DNA of 64,000 nucleotides from Bdellovibrionales bacterium CG10_big_fil_rev_8_21_14_0_10_45_34 (GTDB lineage Bacteria > Bdellovibrionota > Bdellovibrionia > Bdellovibrionales > 1-14-0-10-45-34): NCBI GenBank assembly GCA_002778785.1, contig PEZS01000011.1, positions 511,079 to 575,078 of the forward strand, given 5' to 3'. The notes under the pieces are model-generated. The model searched no databases. It worked only from the letters and a program-made list of their open reading frames with translations, and was not told the DNA's origin. Positions 8,975 through 18,465 of this stretch are shown here, piece after piece; positions within the stretch are counted from its first letter, which is position 1; every line of letters starts with the position of its first letter. The translations under genes were made by a program, and so were the position numbers.

Positions 8975-10090
8975 CTAAGAATTCGCTTCAGTTTCTCTGA
9001 CAATTCCTAGAATTGTTTTTGAAAATACTAAGACAATTCCAAATATGAGTCCCAAAACAACGGCACTCGGGAATATGACAAGCACCTGTGGTTTAACTGG
9101 ATCTTTGTGTGTATACGGAGCTTGGTCAACGTGCAAAGCTATCAAATAGCTCGATTTAAAATCAAAGGCTTCAAGCATTTTTAGCTGGTTCATTAGCTTG
9201 CGTACGGAATGGTCAAAGGACGCCGGATCCTTTCTGGCTTTAATTGCATTTATCTCAGCCCGCAATGCCTGACTGCCCCTAAAATAACTCAAATTCTCTG
9301 GCGAAGATAAGTCCGACATTTCGTCTGAATTTGCACTACTAAGCTGGCCATTTTCGACCAGTACAGTCTGCCGTGAACTAAAGGCCACTTGATCTGGCTG
9401 AACGAAAACCGAACGCGAAAGGCTTAGCCTGTTGGCAATACTTTCAGACTCTGCAAGTCTCGTTGTAGCACTCTCCCACTCTCGCTTTATCAGTTCATTT
9501 TTTAACTGAATCTGTTTTTGTAATGTCGCTCTTTTGTTCTCAATAGATTTTTCCATAAACGAAACGGCCGAGCCCACGATCTGCTCATTGGCAAGGGTGG
9601 CTAATTCAAATAGCCACTTCTCAGTCATTTTAGGTTCGTGAAAATCCATTGAAACGACATAGGCCTTGATATCTGGCCCCTCCCCTATGGGCGACATCGA
9701 AATCTTTGAATCAAACCTTTGGTAGAAAACTTCAGTTACCTCCTCAGGTTCCACGTCAACAGGCAACTGACCGGTCAAATGGTGATACAGACCCTTTTTA
9801 TCAAAGTACTCTCTTCTAAGAGTTTTTGAACCAAGGGCACCTACAGCCTGCTGAAAGAGATTTCCATTAGGACGGAATTCATTTGGTACGCCAAGCATAG
9901 ACAATGTATCTAGCGAAGGAGCTCCTATTTGAAGTTCAGTGCGGTAGCGCCACTTAGTTAAGGATACATAAGCAGTTGCTAAAATTAAGGCCGCGGCTAC
10001 CGATATCCAAATAAGTTTTTGCTCTCTCTTAAAGAGAATCAACAACTCTACAAGACCAATTTCCTCAGATAGTCCTTTTGAATTACCCAT
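8975..10090 (-). CDS. wzz: Wzz-like polysaccharide chain-length determinant
   Basis: A 371-residue inner-membrane protein with polysaccharide co-polymerase layout: a short cytoplasmic start, TM1 at about 31-49 (IWISVAAALILATAYVS), a large periplasmic domain with a coiled-coil-prone centre (about 185-235), and TM2 near 336-356 preceded by a proline-rich segment (KDPVKPQVLVIFPS). Such proteins set O-antigen or capsule modal length. No tyrosine kinase domain follows TM2, so it is of Wzz rather than Wzc type. It is the last gene of the operon from galE; a TAGGGA ribosome site precedes the ATG, 4 bp after the E1-beta stop. Confidence 0.82.
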   Translation of the reverse strand: MGNSKGLSEEIGLVELLILFKREQKLIWISVAAALILATAYVSLTKWRYRTELQIGAPSLDTLSMLGVPNEFRPNGNLFQQAVGALGSKTLRREYFDKKGLYHHLTGQLPVDVEPEEVTEVFYQRFDSKISMSPIGEGPDIKAYVVSMDFHEPKMTEKWLFELATLANEQIVGSAVSFMEKSIENKRATLQKQIQLKNELIKREWESATTRLAESESIANRLSLSRSVFVQPDQVAFSSRQTVLVENGQLSSANSDEMSDLSSPENLSYFRGSQALRAEINAIKARKDPASFDHSVRKLMNQLKMLEAFDFKSSYLIALHVDQAPYTHKDPVKPQVLVIFPSAVVLGLIFGIVLVFSKTILGIVRETEANS

Positions 10091-10094
10091 ATCC

Positions 10095-11111
10095 CTACCT
10101 AACAGCCTCTGCGAATAAAGTTTTCTCTATTCTGTTTGAAAAGAATTTTTGCCGGATTTGGGCGACAATCTTATCAGTGGTCGGATAGTATTCGGACTCT
10201 AAAAATTTACTGGTCGGAGCTGGTGCACTCGGTAGCGTGACCCGCAAAGGAGCGCATTTGAAATGGTCAGGCCCAAGTTTTTCAAAAACGCTTGCTATTA
10301 CCTCACCCGCTAGTCCGCAGTTCCCCCAACTTCCATCAATCGCGACGAGGCGACCTGTTTTCTTTACTGAACTCACAATTACATCTGTGTTGAGCGGATT
10401 AATCACCCGTAGATCTATAACTTCAGCAGATATTCCTTGTTTGGCTAGCTCAACACTTGCAAGTTCGCATAGCTGTGCCGAGTAACTGGCACCAACGAGA
10501 GTTACATCGCTTCCTGCTCTTCTCACCTTCGGGCCCACTTGCGAAAGATCCTGTTCGATCACAGGGCCGAGGTCATCTTTGAGGTCATACAGCCAACGAT
10601 CATCTATAAACACTACCGGATCTTCGCAAAGAACACTTGCGATCAAAAGGTCTCGAGCATCAGAGGCGGTAGCCGGCATCACAACTCGTAATCCTGGCAC
10701 ATGTGCGTACCACGAATGAAGCGCCTGTGAGTGTTGTGCCCCCTGCTCGCCCCCGCGATTGATGATCCCGCGAATGGTAACCGATGGCCTCGCCTGACCG
10801 CCTAGCATATGGGCCCATTTGGCGGCTTGATTAACAATGGGGTCGGTCGCAAGCACCATGAAGTCGATGCGAGGATGTACCACCACAGGTTTGTATCCGC
10901 AAAGTGAAGCGCCAATGGCGGCTCCCGTGCAAGCGTTTTCAGATACTGGCGAATCAAGCACACGATCCTTACCAAACTTTACGTCGAGATCGGTCATCGA
11001 GTTACCAACATACCAAGGACTCCAGAGGCCCTGCCCAATAACAAAAACTTCTGGATATTTTTCTAAAAGATACTCAAAGCCCTTACAAATTGCCTCACCG
11101 TAGGAAGTCAT
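10095..11111 (-). CDS. TPP-dependent E1 component, beta subunit (transketolase-like)
   Basis: A 338-residue protein with the pyrimidine-binding domain of two-subunit TPP enzymes (PDH/acetoin dehydrogenase E1-beta). It carries the catalytic-glutamate region DSPVSENACTGAAIGAS, a GEQGAQHSQ loop, and the transketolase C-terminal domain (VTLVGASYSAQ... AEVIDLRVINPL). It overlaps the alpha-subunit stop as ATGA and has AGGAG 9 nt before the start. No lipoyl E2 or E3 gene is nearby and the surroundings are all glycan genes, so a role in oxidative decarboxylation is doubtful; C2-unit transfer to a sugar or acyl precursor is more likely (inference). Confidence 0.85.
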   Translation of the reverse strand: MTSYGEAICKGFEYLLEKYPEVFVIGQGLWSPWYVGNSMTDLDVKFGKDRVLDSPVSENACTGAAIGASLCGYKPVVVHPRIDFMVLATDPIVNQAAKWAHMLGGQARPSVTIRGIINRGGEQGAQHSQALHSWYAHVPGLRVVMPATASDARDLLIASVLCEDPVVFIDDRWLYDLKDDLGPVIEQDLSQVGPKVRRAGSDVTLVGASYSAQLCELASVELAKQGISAEVIDLRVINPLNTDVIVSSVKKTGRLVAIDGSWGNCGLAGEVIASVFEKLGPDHFKCAPLRVTLPSAPAPTSKFLESEYYPTTDKIVAQIRQKFFSNRIEKTLFAEAVR

Positions 11112-12196
11112 ATTATCTGCTCCTGAGCTTTACTAGAATAAACAATATCTAAAAGCATACTCTTCGCCGGATATGTTCCTGTATTTGTCTTCGCCCAAGC
11201 TGTTTCCACCTGGTCTTTTACCTCGATTTGTAATTTATCAAATTCTGCGCTAGTAAATTTGCCGCCGGCTACCAGAGAGTCGACGAGTCTTCTAACGGGA
11301 TCGCGTCTCTTCCAAACATCAAGATCATCTTTGCGCCTAACTCCGACGTCTCGATCTTCACTTGGGCCAACATGCCCACGCCATCTATAGGTTATAGCTT
11401 CAAGAAAGACCGGCCCGCCGCCACTGCGACAATGCTCAATAAGTCTTCTACTGGCATCCGCAACAGCTACGATGTCATTACCATCGACGACTTCGCATTT
11501 TATACCAGCAGCCGCAGCGAACCGCGCCACTGTGTCTGTGGGCTGCCTTAGATCAATGTGCAAATGACTAGAAAACAGGTTGTTCTCGCACATAAATACA
11601 ACGGGCAGATTGTACACTTTAGCTAAATTCAAAGACTCTTGAACAACGCCCTCTTCTGTTGCGCCATCTCCGAAAAATGCAACACCCACATCGAGATTTG
11701 AAGAGTCTTTCTTTCTCTGGCCATCCATTTTTGCGGCAAGTGCCGCACCCACTGCCAACGGCACCGTGCCCGCAACAATAGGAACAGTCCCCTTGAGGCC
11801 CTGCTTCTCAGCATACAAGTGCATGGAGCCACCAAATCCTTTTGAACACCCTTCTAGCATGCCCCGCACTTCGTAAAATAGTTCATCTAAAGGCGCACCT
11901 GACGCCAAATAATGCGAATGTGATCTATGGGCGCCAAACATCCTGTCGGAAGGTCGTATGGACTCACAAAATCCCACGGCTACAGCCTCTTGGCCTATAG
12001 CTAAATGGCACGGACAACTGATTGTTCCATCAACTACTTTGTCTGCTATTTTTTCTTCTGCGTATCGAATCACTAGCATTTTCTTAAGCCAGTGAGCTAA
12101 TTGATTCGCTTCGTATGATTTTAGATCAATTGGACCCGAATATTCACCTGCTTGTGCAAGCCGGCCTAATCTTGGCAAATTTTCTGAGTTCTGCAC
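11108..12196 (-). CDS. TPP-dependent E1 component, alpha subunit
   Basis: A 362-residue E1-alpha homologue. The thiamine-diphosphate motif runs from GDG at 176-178 to ENN at 204-206, preceded by the GFGGSMHLY loop and HLAIGQEAVAVG. The length is normal for the family. The start is GTG with GAGGG upstream. It pairs with the beta subunit through a 4-bp ATGA overlap, consistent with a heterotetramer. Like its partner it sits in an O-antigen-type operon beside a DegT aminotransferase, not with dehydrogenase-complex genes. Confidence 0.86.
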   Translation of the reverse strand: MQNSENLPRLGRLAQAGEYSGPIDLKSYEANQLAHWLKKMLVIRYAEEKIADKVVDGTISCPCHLAIGQEAVAVGFCESIRPSDRMFGAHRSHSHYLASGAPLDELFYEVRGMLEGCSKGFGGSMHLYAEKQGLKGTVPIVAGTVPLAVGAALAAKMDGQRKKDSSNLDVGVAFFGDGATEEGVVQESLNLAKVYNLPVVFMCENNLFSSHLHIDLRQPTDTVARFAAAAGIKCEVVDGNDIVAVADASRRLIEHCRSGGGPVFLEAITYRWRGHVGPSEDRDVGVRRKDDLDVWKRRDPVRRLVDSLVAGGKFTSAEFDKLQIEVKDQVETAWAKTNTGTYPAKSMLLDIVYSSKAQEQII

Positions 12197-12214
12197 ATCA
12201 CCCTCGTAATATTT

Positions 12215-13330
12215 CTATCGTTTATAAAAATTTCTGATGGTCTCGCTAACAAAGTCGACGTCGTCGTTACTGAGATACGGATGCATCGGAATCATCATGC
12301 AACGCTTAAACATTGCATCTGTATAAACTAAGTCAGACCCATCAAGGCCTAGCTTTTTCATATGGTGTACGGCCCGTCCGCCCCACTGAACAAGAGTGCC
12401 GACTCCCGCCTCGTTCAAGTAGTTTCGAAGTCCATCCCTGTCATCTGCTTCAAGTTCGTAATTTTGAAAAACATCATAGTGTTCTTTTTCAGATTCAGGT
12501 GCCGGTGGAAGCTGCAATTGTTTTAGCTCGCCCAACTGCGACTGATATCTAGATGCAATTTCTCTTCGTCTAGAAACATCTTCTTCATAATACTTTAGTT
12601 TTAGGTTTAAGATCGCCGCCTGAATATTATCTAAGCGAGAGTTGTAACCCCACATGACGATCTCGTTGTCTTCACCGCGACCGTGATCTCTCAGAGCACG
12701 CACCAATTTAGCTGTTTCATCATCGCTTGTCAGAACAGCCCCCGCGTCGCCAAAAGCACCCAATGTCTTGGCAGGATAAAAACTAATTGTTCCTGCTTTA
12801 CCAAAAGTACCCGCGCACTTTCCGTTGAATTTTGAGCCTAAGGCTTGGGCAGCATCTTCAACTATTAATAGGCCATGCTTATCGGCCAAAGATTGAAGCG
12901 CTGCCATGTTGCAGGTTCTGCCATTAAGCTGAACAGGCAATATAGCTCTTGTTTTACTGGTAATTTTTTTCTCTACAGATTTTGCATCTAACATGTGATC
13001 TGGGCCACAATCGGCAAGTATTGGTTTTGCGCCAACAAAATGCACTGAAGAGGCTGTTGCAATAAAAGTATGCGAAGGCAGAATCACTTCATCCCCAGGT
13101 TGAACACCGCTAGCTTTAAGTGCAATCACAATGGCGGCTGTGCCATCGGCGACACCGAACGCATATTTAGAGCTGGTGAACTTGGCGAGATTAGCCTCGA
13201 ACTCTTCGAGGTCCTTCTGCATAATGAAGGCGCCCCTCTCTGCAACGTCAGTAATTGTTGCGAGGATTTCAGCTTTGCGACTTTGAAAAACTGCTGGATA
13301 ATTGAAGAAAGGTACTTTTCTATAATTCAT
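12215..13330 (-). CDS. DegT/DnrJ/EryC1/StrS aminotransferase
   Basis: A 371-residue PLP-dependent sugar aminotransferase. The Schiff-base lysine is K188 (SFYPAKTLGAFGDAGA), and D159 of VEDAAQALG contacts the PLP ring nitrogen. The N-terminal DGTAAIVIALKASGVQPGDEVILPSHTF is typical. It should convert a keto-nucleotide sugar to an amino sugar. The PLP lysine separates it from the RfbH-type dehydratase at 28672-30012, which has His at this position. There is no clear ribosome site; a 105-bp gap with a TTGTTAACAA palindrome (13344-13353) lies upstream. Confidence 0.9.
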   Translation of the reverse strand: MNYRKVPFFNYPAVFQSRKAEILATITDVAERGAFIMQKDLEEFEANLAKFTSSKYAFGVADGTAAIVIALKASGVQPGDEVILPSHTFIATASSVHFVGAKPILADCGPDHMLDAKSVEKKITSKTRAILPVQLNGRTCNMAALQSLADKHGLLIVEDAAQALGSKFNGKCAGTFGKAGTISFYPAKTLGAFGDAGAVLTSDDETAKLVRALRDHGRGEDNEIVMWGYNSRLDNIQAAILNLKLKYYEEDVSRRREIASRYQSQLGELKQLQLPPAPESEKEHYDVFQNYELEADDRDGLRNYLNEAGVGTLVQWGGRAVHHMKKLGLDGSDLVYTDAMFKRCMMIPMHPYLSNDDVDFVSETIRNFYKR

Positions 13331-13340
13331 AAATTATTGC

Positions 13341-13356
13341 CGCTTGTTAACAAACG
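13341..13356. promoter_or_regulatory. Palindrome upstream of the aminotransferase gene
   Basis: The sequence from 13341 to 13356 is a near-perfect palindrome centred on TTGTTAACAA, 11-26 bp upstream of the DegT gene start. It could be an operator for a sub-operon promoter inside the leftward polysaccharide operon. Another perfect palindrome, TGGCATGCCA, is at 13419-13428 just past the flippase stop. No function is shown. Confidence 0.25.
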
Positions 13357-13435
13357 GTTCCTTATTGTTTATTGGGCCTAAAAGTAGCCAAGTAGAGGTA
13401 GCCCTTCAAAGGCTTTCCTGGCATGCCACGCCTTG

Positions 13436-16432
13436 TCAGGCCCGGCGCGACCGCCTAGTGCTTGGGTGTCGCGAGCCGAAGAGTTTGCCCATTGCCATGA
13501 TAGCGCTGACACGCGACAGGGGCGTATCCCTAAGTATGTTTGCAAATGCTTGAATAAATAAGCCCAACCCAAAATCCATACTGGAAAAGTAGAGAAGCCT
13601 AGTTCGCAGTGGCACACTGAGTCCGCTTTTTTGAGCTTCATCGACAATAAACTGAGTTCTCAGCCAGGAGGCGACAAACTTTTCTTTTAAAGGGGAGTCG
13701 GCTCTCTGCCGGGCGATTGGGAATAGACCCACAAATGGTCGAACGCCGACGACGTTGTGGTTGTGCTGGCGATAGGCATGCAGGGGTCGGTTGACGGAAA
13801 AGATTCCCCGGCTGCAAGAGGCCACCAGGGCAAACCAATGATCATGGTACTCAATTTGATCGGGGATATCTTGGAATCTTTCTGCCAAATCAGCGGCTAT
13901 TAAAGACGCTGCCCCGGTCACGACGTTTCGGGCCACCACATGAGAGGGCTTAACGCATTTGAGCCCTCTTCTCTCAACAGCCCAAACGGTTTCCTCTCTT
14001 TTTATAAACTGGCCGCTATCCCATTCTAAAAAATGCATGTCAGCGTGAACAAGGCAATTTGGCCCTCGCTTTTCTAATTCACGAACTAGCTCTTCAACTT
14101 TGTGTTCATACCAAACGTCATCTTGATCAGAAAATGCGACAGCGTCGATTTCAAAATCGAGAACGTCTTTTAGTACCGCTTCGAAGTTTTTCTTGTGCCC
14201 TAATCTTGCTGGGTTCTCTCTCCAGTGAAATCTGGAGTCTTGGAGGTATTCGTTAAAACGACTATCGTTCTCTATTTGAGCGAGCGGACTATCGAACCGA
14301 ACGACACAAAGCCAATTCTCGAACGATTGGCAGCGAATGGATGCAAGCTGCTCCAAAAAATACTCTGGATTGGGCGCGTGAGCCGCCATTGCGATGCCCA
14401 CTTTGCCAACTTGAAAACTTTTATTAGCCTTTAGCTTCACATAAGTAAGCTCAGCATCTGGTGAGCCAACCAATTCTTTTGACCCAGACCATTCAACGCC
14501 TCCCAGATCACCAAGCAATGCTTTTTCTAGCTGATGGGAGTGGCTGGAGCTAAATAAGAGGCGTAACTCTGCCCCCGGTTGTACGATAGGAGAAATTTTA
14601 TTTTTTAGTAGAGATCTAACCGCCTCTTCAAAGCCAAAATCATTGGCCGATAAAGCATTAAGATTGATTGCAACGGCATCGAACTTTTTAAATCCCTTCA
14701 AGTTTTCTATGTTAAGAAAGTTAGCGTCTGTTACTAACCAACCATTCTTTTTGAAATCGTCCGAAATTGCCCTGTCAATGTTCACAGATAGCAGGCGGCC
14801 CTTCGGAACAAACGGAATCTCAAACACTTTCTTCTTGATCCACGTTCTAACGATCGGGTTCATTCCGATAAGCCGCCCAAGAATTTCTTGCAGAATAGTG
14901 ACGTCTTTTGAGTAACCTAACCTTGCGGCTAAAAAACCTCTCTCTAGCCACTGGCAAAAACGCACTCCCGGTAGCGACTCGTCTTCGGCAGAAAGCAGTG
15001 GCACAACTAAAACTATGTTAAAGACGACAAATCCGAGTGCGAGAATAGCCCTTGCCCAAAGTGGTAATGGTATCCAAAAAAGAATCCCGCAGGCGACAAG
15101 CGGCAAGACCCAAGCAAGAATCTGCGAGAACTTGATTTTTGAAAATCTGCCAAGGCGCACAGACAAAGCAAATAGAGCAATCGCATCGATCGTTGTTCGA
15201 AGCATCCACGCAAGCGCCGCTCCGCTAACTCCCATTTTGTGAACTAAAAACCAAATACCTGAAACATAAAAAGGTAGCTCAATACAATGTAGCTTTGCTG
15301 TTAGATCCGCACGCCCCAACGCCTGCACGTGAGCAAATGGAATATGGGCAAGACTGTTCATCAAGATTCCAATTGTCAGCCACCTTACTATTGGCGTGCT
15401 TTCTGTCGCGAAATCCGCGCCCAACCAACCATGCAGCATCTCTGGCGCAAAGAAGCCAATGAATACAATGGCCGGAAAGACAAGAACGAATATCCAGTGC
15501 ACCGACTGCATAAAAATGGATTCATTGACTTGATTCTGATTGGAGCGCCCTCCTAGTTTTGAAAAAAGTGGAAACGCAGTTGTCATGACCGCTGAAGGGA
15601 CGATCCAAAGTCGTGTGAGAACTTCGTAGGGCGTAGTGTAATAGGCCACCATCGACATAGGTAGAATCACACCCAGTAAAAACCGATCGAAATACACCAT
15701 TAGCGGACTGATAATATTGCTGATGGTCATCCATGTGCCCACCCTAACTAATGGTATCAAGAGACCCGGCTTCCAATGATCGCGTAGCTTAAGACCTCCG
15801 ACTACAAATCGCACTTGCCACATATGAAGAAGAGCAAAAATGGCTCGCCCAATAACGAGCGCCATAACCACTTTGTCTAAAGAATTCGTCCATGGAAGCA
15901 CCACCCATGGACTCAGGTAGTTGTAGAGCCCCACTCCCATTCTTAGTTTGTTGCTTTGATCGAATCGCTCGTACGCCTCGAGAACCCCTCTAAACCCTGC
16001 CGTCGTTGTTAAAAAAGGTACCGAGATTGCTAGCCACAAAAATGTGCGATACGCCTCGAGATGAAGCTCTTCGGGTAGGTGAAACAATTCTCTTACTAAA
16101 GGTGAGGCGACGGCGGCCACGATGACGCCGCCGACGATTCCCATAACAAACATGATCCACAAGGTGGTGATGACGAGACTTGGGATGTCTTTTTCTTCTT
16201 CTCCCCCAAGCTTTCTTGCAATCCCATGAGTGAGGGCGCGGCCTAAACCAAAATCAAAGAGACTAAAATATCCTGCGACCATCCACGCAACAGTGAGAGT
16301 TCCAAACCGGTCGTTACCAAGTTCCGAAATCAACTTCGGAATTGCAAAAAGGGCTACGATCATTGGAAGCCCCTGCCCCAGCAGGTTCCAGAAACTATTT
16401 TTGGCTAGCCCCTTTGAATTTTTTGCGCTCAT
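13436..16432 (-). CDS. Fusion: Wzx-type flippase + degenerate Rossmann domain + family 2 glycosyltransferase
   Basis: A 998-residue protein, far longer than a usual flippase. Residues 1-480 are a MOP/Wzx transporter (SFWNLLGQGLPMIVALFAIP start, FDFGLGRALTHGIARKLG loop, about 12-14 TM helices). Residues 540-665 look like a class I methyltransferase fold without the glycine-rich AdoMet loop (FDAVAINLNAL, VQPGAELRLLF). Residues 678-900 are a GT2 domain with FSDQDDVW at 767-774 and YRQHNHNVVG. The GT2 part is clearly paralogous to the separate gene just upstream (16558-17517). One chain would couple glycan modification and export. No frameshift is visible. Confidence 0.88.
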   Translation of the reverse strand: MSAKNSKGLAKNSFWNLLGQGLPMIVALFAIPKLISELGNDRFGTLTVAWMVAGYFSLFDFGLGRALTHGIARKLGGEEEKDIPSLVITTLWIMFVMGIVGGVIVAAVASPLVRELFHLPEELHLEAYRTFLWLAISVPFLTTTAGFRGVLEAYERFDQSNKLRMGVGLYNYLSPWVVLPWTNSLDKVVMALVIGRAIFALLHMWQVRFVVGGLKLRDHWKPGLLIPLVRVGTWMTISNIISPLMVYFDRFLLGVILPMSMVAYYTTPYEVLTRLWIVPSAVMTTAFPLFSKLGGRSNQNQVNESIFMQSVHWIFVLVFPAIVFIGFFAPEMLHGWLGADFATESTPIVRWLTIGILMNSLAHIPFAHVQALGRADLTAKLHCIELPFYVSGIWFLVHKMGVSGAALAWMLRTTIDAIALFALSVRLGRFSKIKFSQILAWVLPLVACGILFWIPLPLWARAILALGFVVFNIVLVVPLLSAEDESLPGVRFCQWLERGFLAARLGYSKDVTILQEILGRLIGMNPIVRTWIKKKVFEIPFVPKGRLLSVNIDRAISDDFKKNGWLVTDANFLNIENLKGFKKFDAVAINLNALSANDFGFEEAVRSLLKNKISPIVQPGAELRLLFSSSHSHQLEKALLGDLGGVEWSGSKELVGSPDAELTYVKLKANKSFQVGKVGIAMAAHAPNPEYFLEQLASIRCQSFENWLCVVRFDSPLAQIENDSRFNEYLQDSRFHWRENPARLGHKKNFEAVLKDVLDFEIDAVAFSDQDDVWYEHKVEELVRELEKRGPNCLVHADMHFLEWDSGQFIKREETVWAVERRGLKCVKPSHVVARNVVTGAASLIAADLAERFQDIPDQIEYHDHWFALVASCSRGIFSVNRPLHAYRQHNHNVVGVRPFVGLFPIARQRADSPLKEKFVASWLRTQFIVDEAQKSGLSVPLRTRLLYFSSMDFGLGLFIQAFANILRDTPLSRVSAIMAMGKLFGSRHPSTRRSRRA

Positions 16433-16557
16433 AAAAACAAGTCTCTAAGTTTAGTTAAAGGTCTCAGAAGGCGAGTGGTAAATCTTCGGCCTCAAGGCTC
16501 TTAGGTTGTCAGTACAAAAAACTCCGGGAACTCTATCACAACAAAGCCTACTTCGGG

Positions 16558-17517
16558 CTAAAGATTTTTGTGATGAAGCCCTTTTGAAGAATTCAGTTTA
16601 CCCAAGGCTCTGGCAAATGAACTTCGTGCAAGAGGACGATCAACACAGAAGTACCGTAGGCCTTGAATTCCAAGACCCAGGCCAAGATCCTTGCGAAGAT
16701 AGGTTAAATCAAACTTTTTGTCCCGCGCCAATCCACTCTTTACGACGGCCTCGATCCTAAGCTTCGTTTGTATCCAGGCTTTCTCTGCAGTTTGCCAAAA
16801 CCCGTTTGCTTTGATGCGGGAGCTGGTATTAAAAAAACCAACAAAGGGGCTCGCTCCTACGACGTTCTCGTCGTGCTGCCTATAATAAAAAAGCGGCTCA
16901 CGAATAGGCCAAACTCCACCTTTTGTGCTTGCGACAACCGCGTACCACCAATCATGAAATTCAAAACCATCTGGTATTTCCAAATGGTTTCTAACAATCT
17001 CGGCATCCATTAAACTTGCTGCGCCGGCCGCGACGTTTCTTACCATAAGGGTGGTGAGGTTCGCATGGTTGACTCCTCTTTTTTCTAAAGCCCAGACAGA
17101 ATCATGAGTGGGCTTCCAGACGCCACTAATATTTTGCATCCAGTACATATCACAGTGAACTAACGAGCCAGGGCCACGTTTTTTGTACTCAGCAAAAGAT
17201 CGTTCTAGTTTGTGCGGCATCCAGATATCGTCTTGATCACTGAAGGCGATAAGATCGGCAGACTCACCAAGACAAAGCTCAGCTGCCTTTTGAAAGTTTT
17301 TTTTATGGCCTAGCCGGTGGGGGTTTTGAACAATGCGAAATCTTTTGTCGCTGAATTTCTGTAGAATTTGCGAAACTTCTGACGGATCGGAGTCGAAGGT
17401 AATGTAGCAAATCCAATTCTTGTAACTTTGCTCTTCAATGCTTTTTAACTGTACCTCGAAGTACTCAGGTTCGGGCTTGTAAGCAGCTAGGGCGATTCCG
17501 ATAAGCGGTTGTAGCAT
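16558..17517 (-). CDS. Family 2 glycosyltransferase
   Basis: A 319-residue GT-A transferase. It starts with GIALAAYKPEPEYFEVQLKS and carries FSDQDDIW at 92-99 (metal-binding acidic cluster). The RNVAAGAASLMD, EFHDWWYAVVAS and YRQHDENVVGASPF segments are shared, in order and spacing, with residues 678-905 of the neighbouring fusion protein, so the two arose by duplication. The ATG directly follows the galE stop (TAAATG), which means translational coupling. It probably adds a hexose; the donor is unknown. Confidence 0.88.
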   Translation of the reverse strand: MLQPLIGIALAAYKPEPEYFEVQLKSIEEQSYKNWICYITFDSDPSEVSQILQKFSDKRFRIVQNPHRLGHKKNFQKAAELCLGESADLIAFSDQDDIWMPHKLERSFAEYKKRGPGSLVHCDMYWMQNISGVWKPTHDSVWALEKRGVNHANLTTLMVRNVAAGAASLMDAEIVRNHLEIPDGFEFHDWWYAVVASTKGGVWPIREPLFYYRQHDENVVGASPFVGFFNTSSRIKANGFWQTAEKAWIQTKLRIEAVVKSGLARDKKFDLTYLRKDLGLGLGIQGLRYFCVDRPLARSSFARALGKLNSSKGLHHKNL

Positions 17518-18465
17518 TTAATTCCTAGGTCTTAGGGTTGCTATCATACTCGCAAGATCTTTCATTTCCTCGGTGTACCAGGTTCTAAAGAAAGTTGCAT
17601 CAGCTACAAGTCGGTCGGGGTCACCTTGACGCCTTGGCCCCACTATCACTTTAGGTTGTATCGCCAAAACGTCTTTTACTGCTTCGAAAACTTCTTTTAC
17701 CGAATAACCTTTACCCAAAGCGACATTTGAAACTAAGCAATTTTGCGTTTCTAGCTGAACCAGCGCTTTTAAATGTGCTTTCACTAAATCGCCAACGTAC
17801 ACATAATCCCTTATGCAAGAGCCATCGGGCGTATTGTAGTCATCGCCATTTACCGTGAATGGCCGGCCTTCTTTAGCTGCCAATAAAATGTTGGGAATTA
17901 TATGTGTCTCTGGCGAATGGTCTTCGTAGAGCTCACCGTCTTCATCTTGGCCCGCCACATTGAAATAGCGAAGCATGGCTACGCGAATACCGCAAAGGCG
18001 CTGATAGTCTTTTGCGATCTCTTCACTTTGTTTTTTTGAAACCCCATAAGGGTTAATTGGTTCTTGCAAGGTGGTTTCAGATATTTGAGAGACCTCTGGA
18101 GTACCGTAAGTGGCGCAGCTACTTGAAAAGACGACTTTGGTGATGTCGCAATTTTTAGCCGCCTCAAACACACTGGCAGTGCCCCACGTGTTGTTTGAGT
18201 AATACAGTTCGGGATATTTCATACTCTCACCGACAAGTGCTTTTGCCGCAAAATGCACGATCGCCTCGACCCTATGTTCTTTAAGCGCAGCGATGACTTT
18301 TTGGGTGTCGCGAATATCACCTTGTTCAAATGGGCCAAACTTTACGAATTTTTTATGGCCGGCTGAAAGGTTGTCGTAGACAACGACGTCGTGACCAACT
18401 TTTGTTGCTGCTTTACAAAAGTGACTCCCGATGTATCCCGCTCCGCCCGTGACGAGTAAGTTCAA
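17518..18465 (-). CDS. galE: UDP-glucose 4-epimerase
   Basis: An extended short-chain dehydrogenase with the NAD motif GGAGYIGSHF at 7-16, the catalytic serine region SSSCATYG at 114-121, and Y140xxxK144 (NPYGVSK). The AKALVGESMKYPELYY and RYFNVAGQDEDGELYED stretches are GalE-specific. It interconverts UDP-Glc and UDP-Gal (or the GlcNAc/GalNAc pair) for glycan synthesis. The start is TTG, chosen because GAAGGAGAG lies 5-13 nt upstream and the protein then begins at the first beta strand. It is the first gene of the leftward operon ending with wzz. Confidence 0.93.
   Translation of the reverse strand: MNLLVTGGAGYIGSHFCKAATKVGHDVVVYDNLSAGHKKFVKFGPFEQGDIRDTQKVIAALKEHRVEAIVHFAAKALVGESMKYPELYYSNNTWGTASVFEAAKNCDITKVVFSSSCATYGTPEVSQISETTLQEPINPYGVSKKQSEEIAKDYQRLCGIRVAMLRYFNVAGQDEDGELYEDHSPETHIIPNILLAAKEGRPFTVNGDDYNTPDGSCIRDYVYVGDLVKAHLKALVQLETQNCLVSNVALGKGYSVKEVFEAVKDVLAIQPKVIVGPRRQGDPDRLVADATFFRTWYTEEMKDLASMIATLRPRN

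Noticed and set aside
10095..12196. Pyruvate dehydrogenase complex
   Set aside because: Only E1 alpha and beta are present, with no E2 or E3 nearby and only glycan genes around, so a PDH annotation would be misleading.
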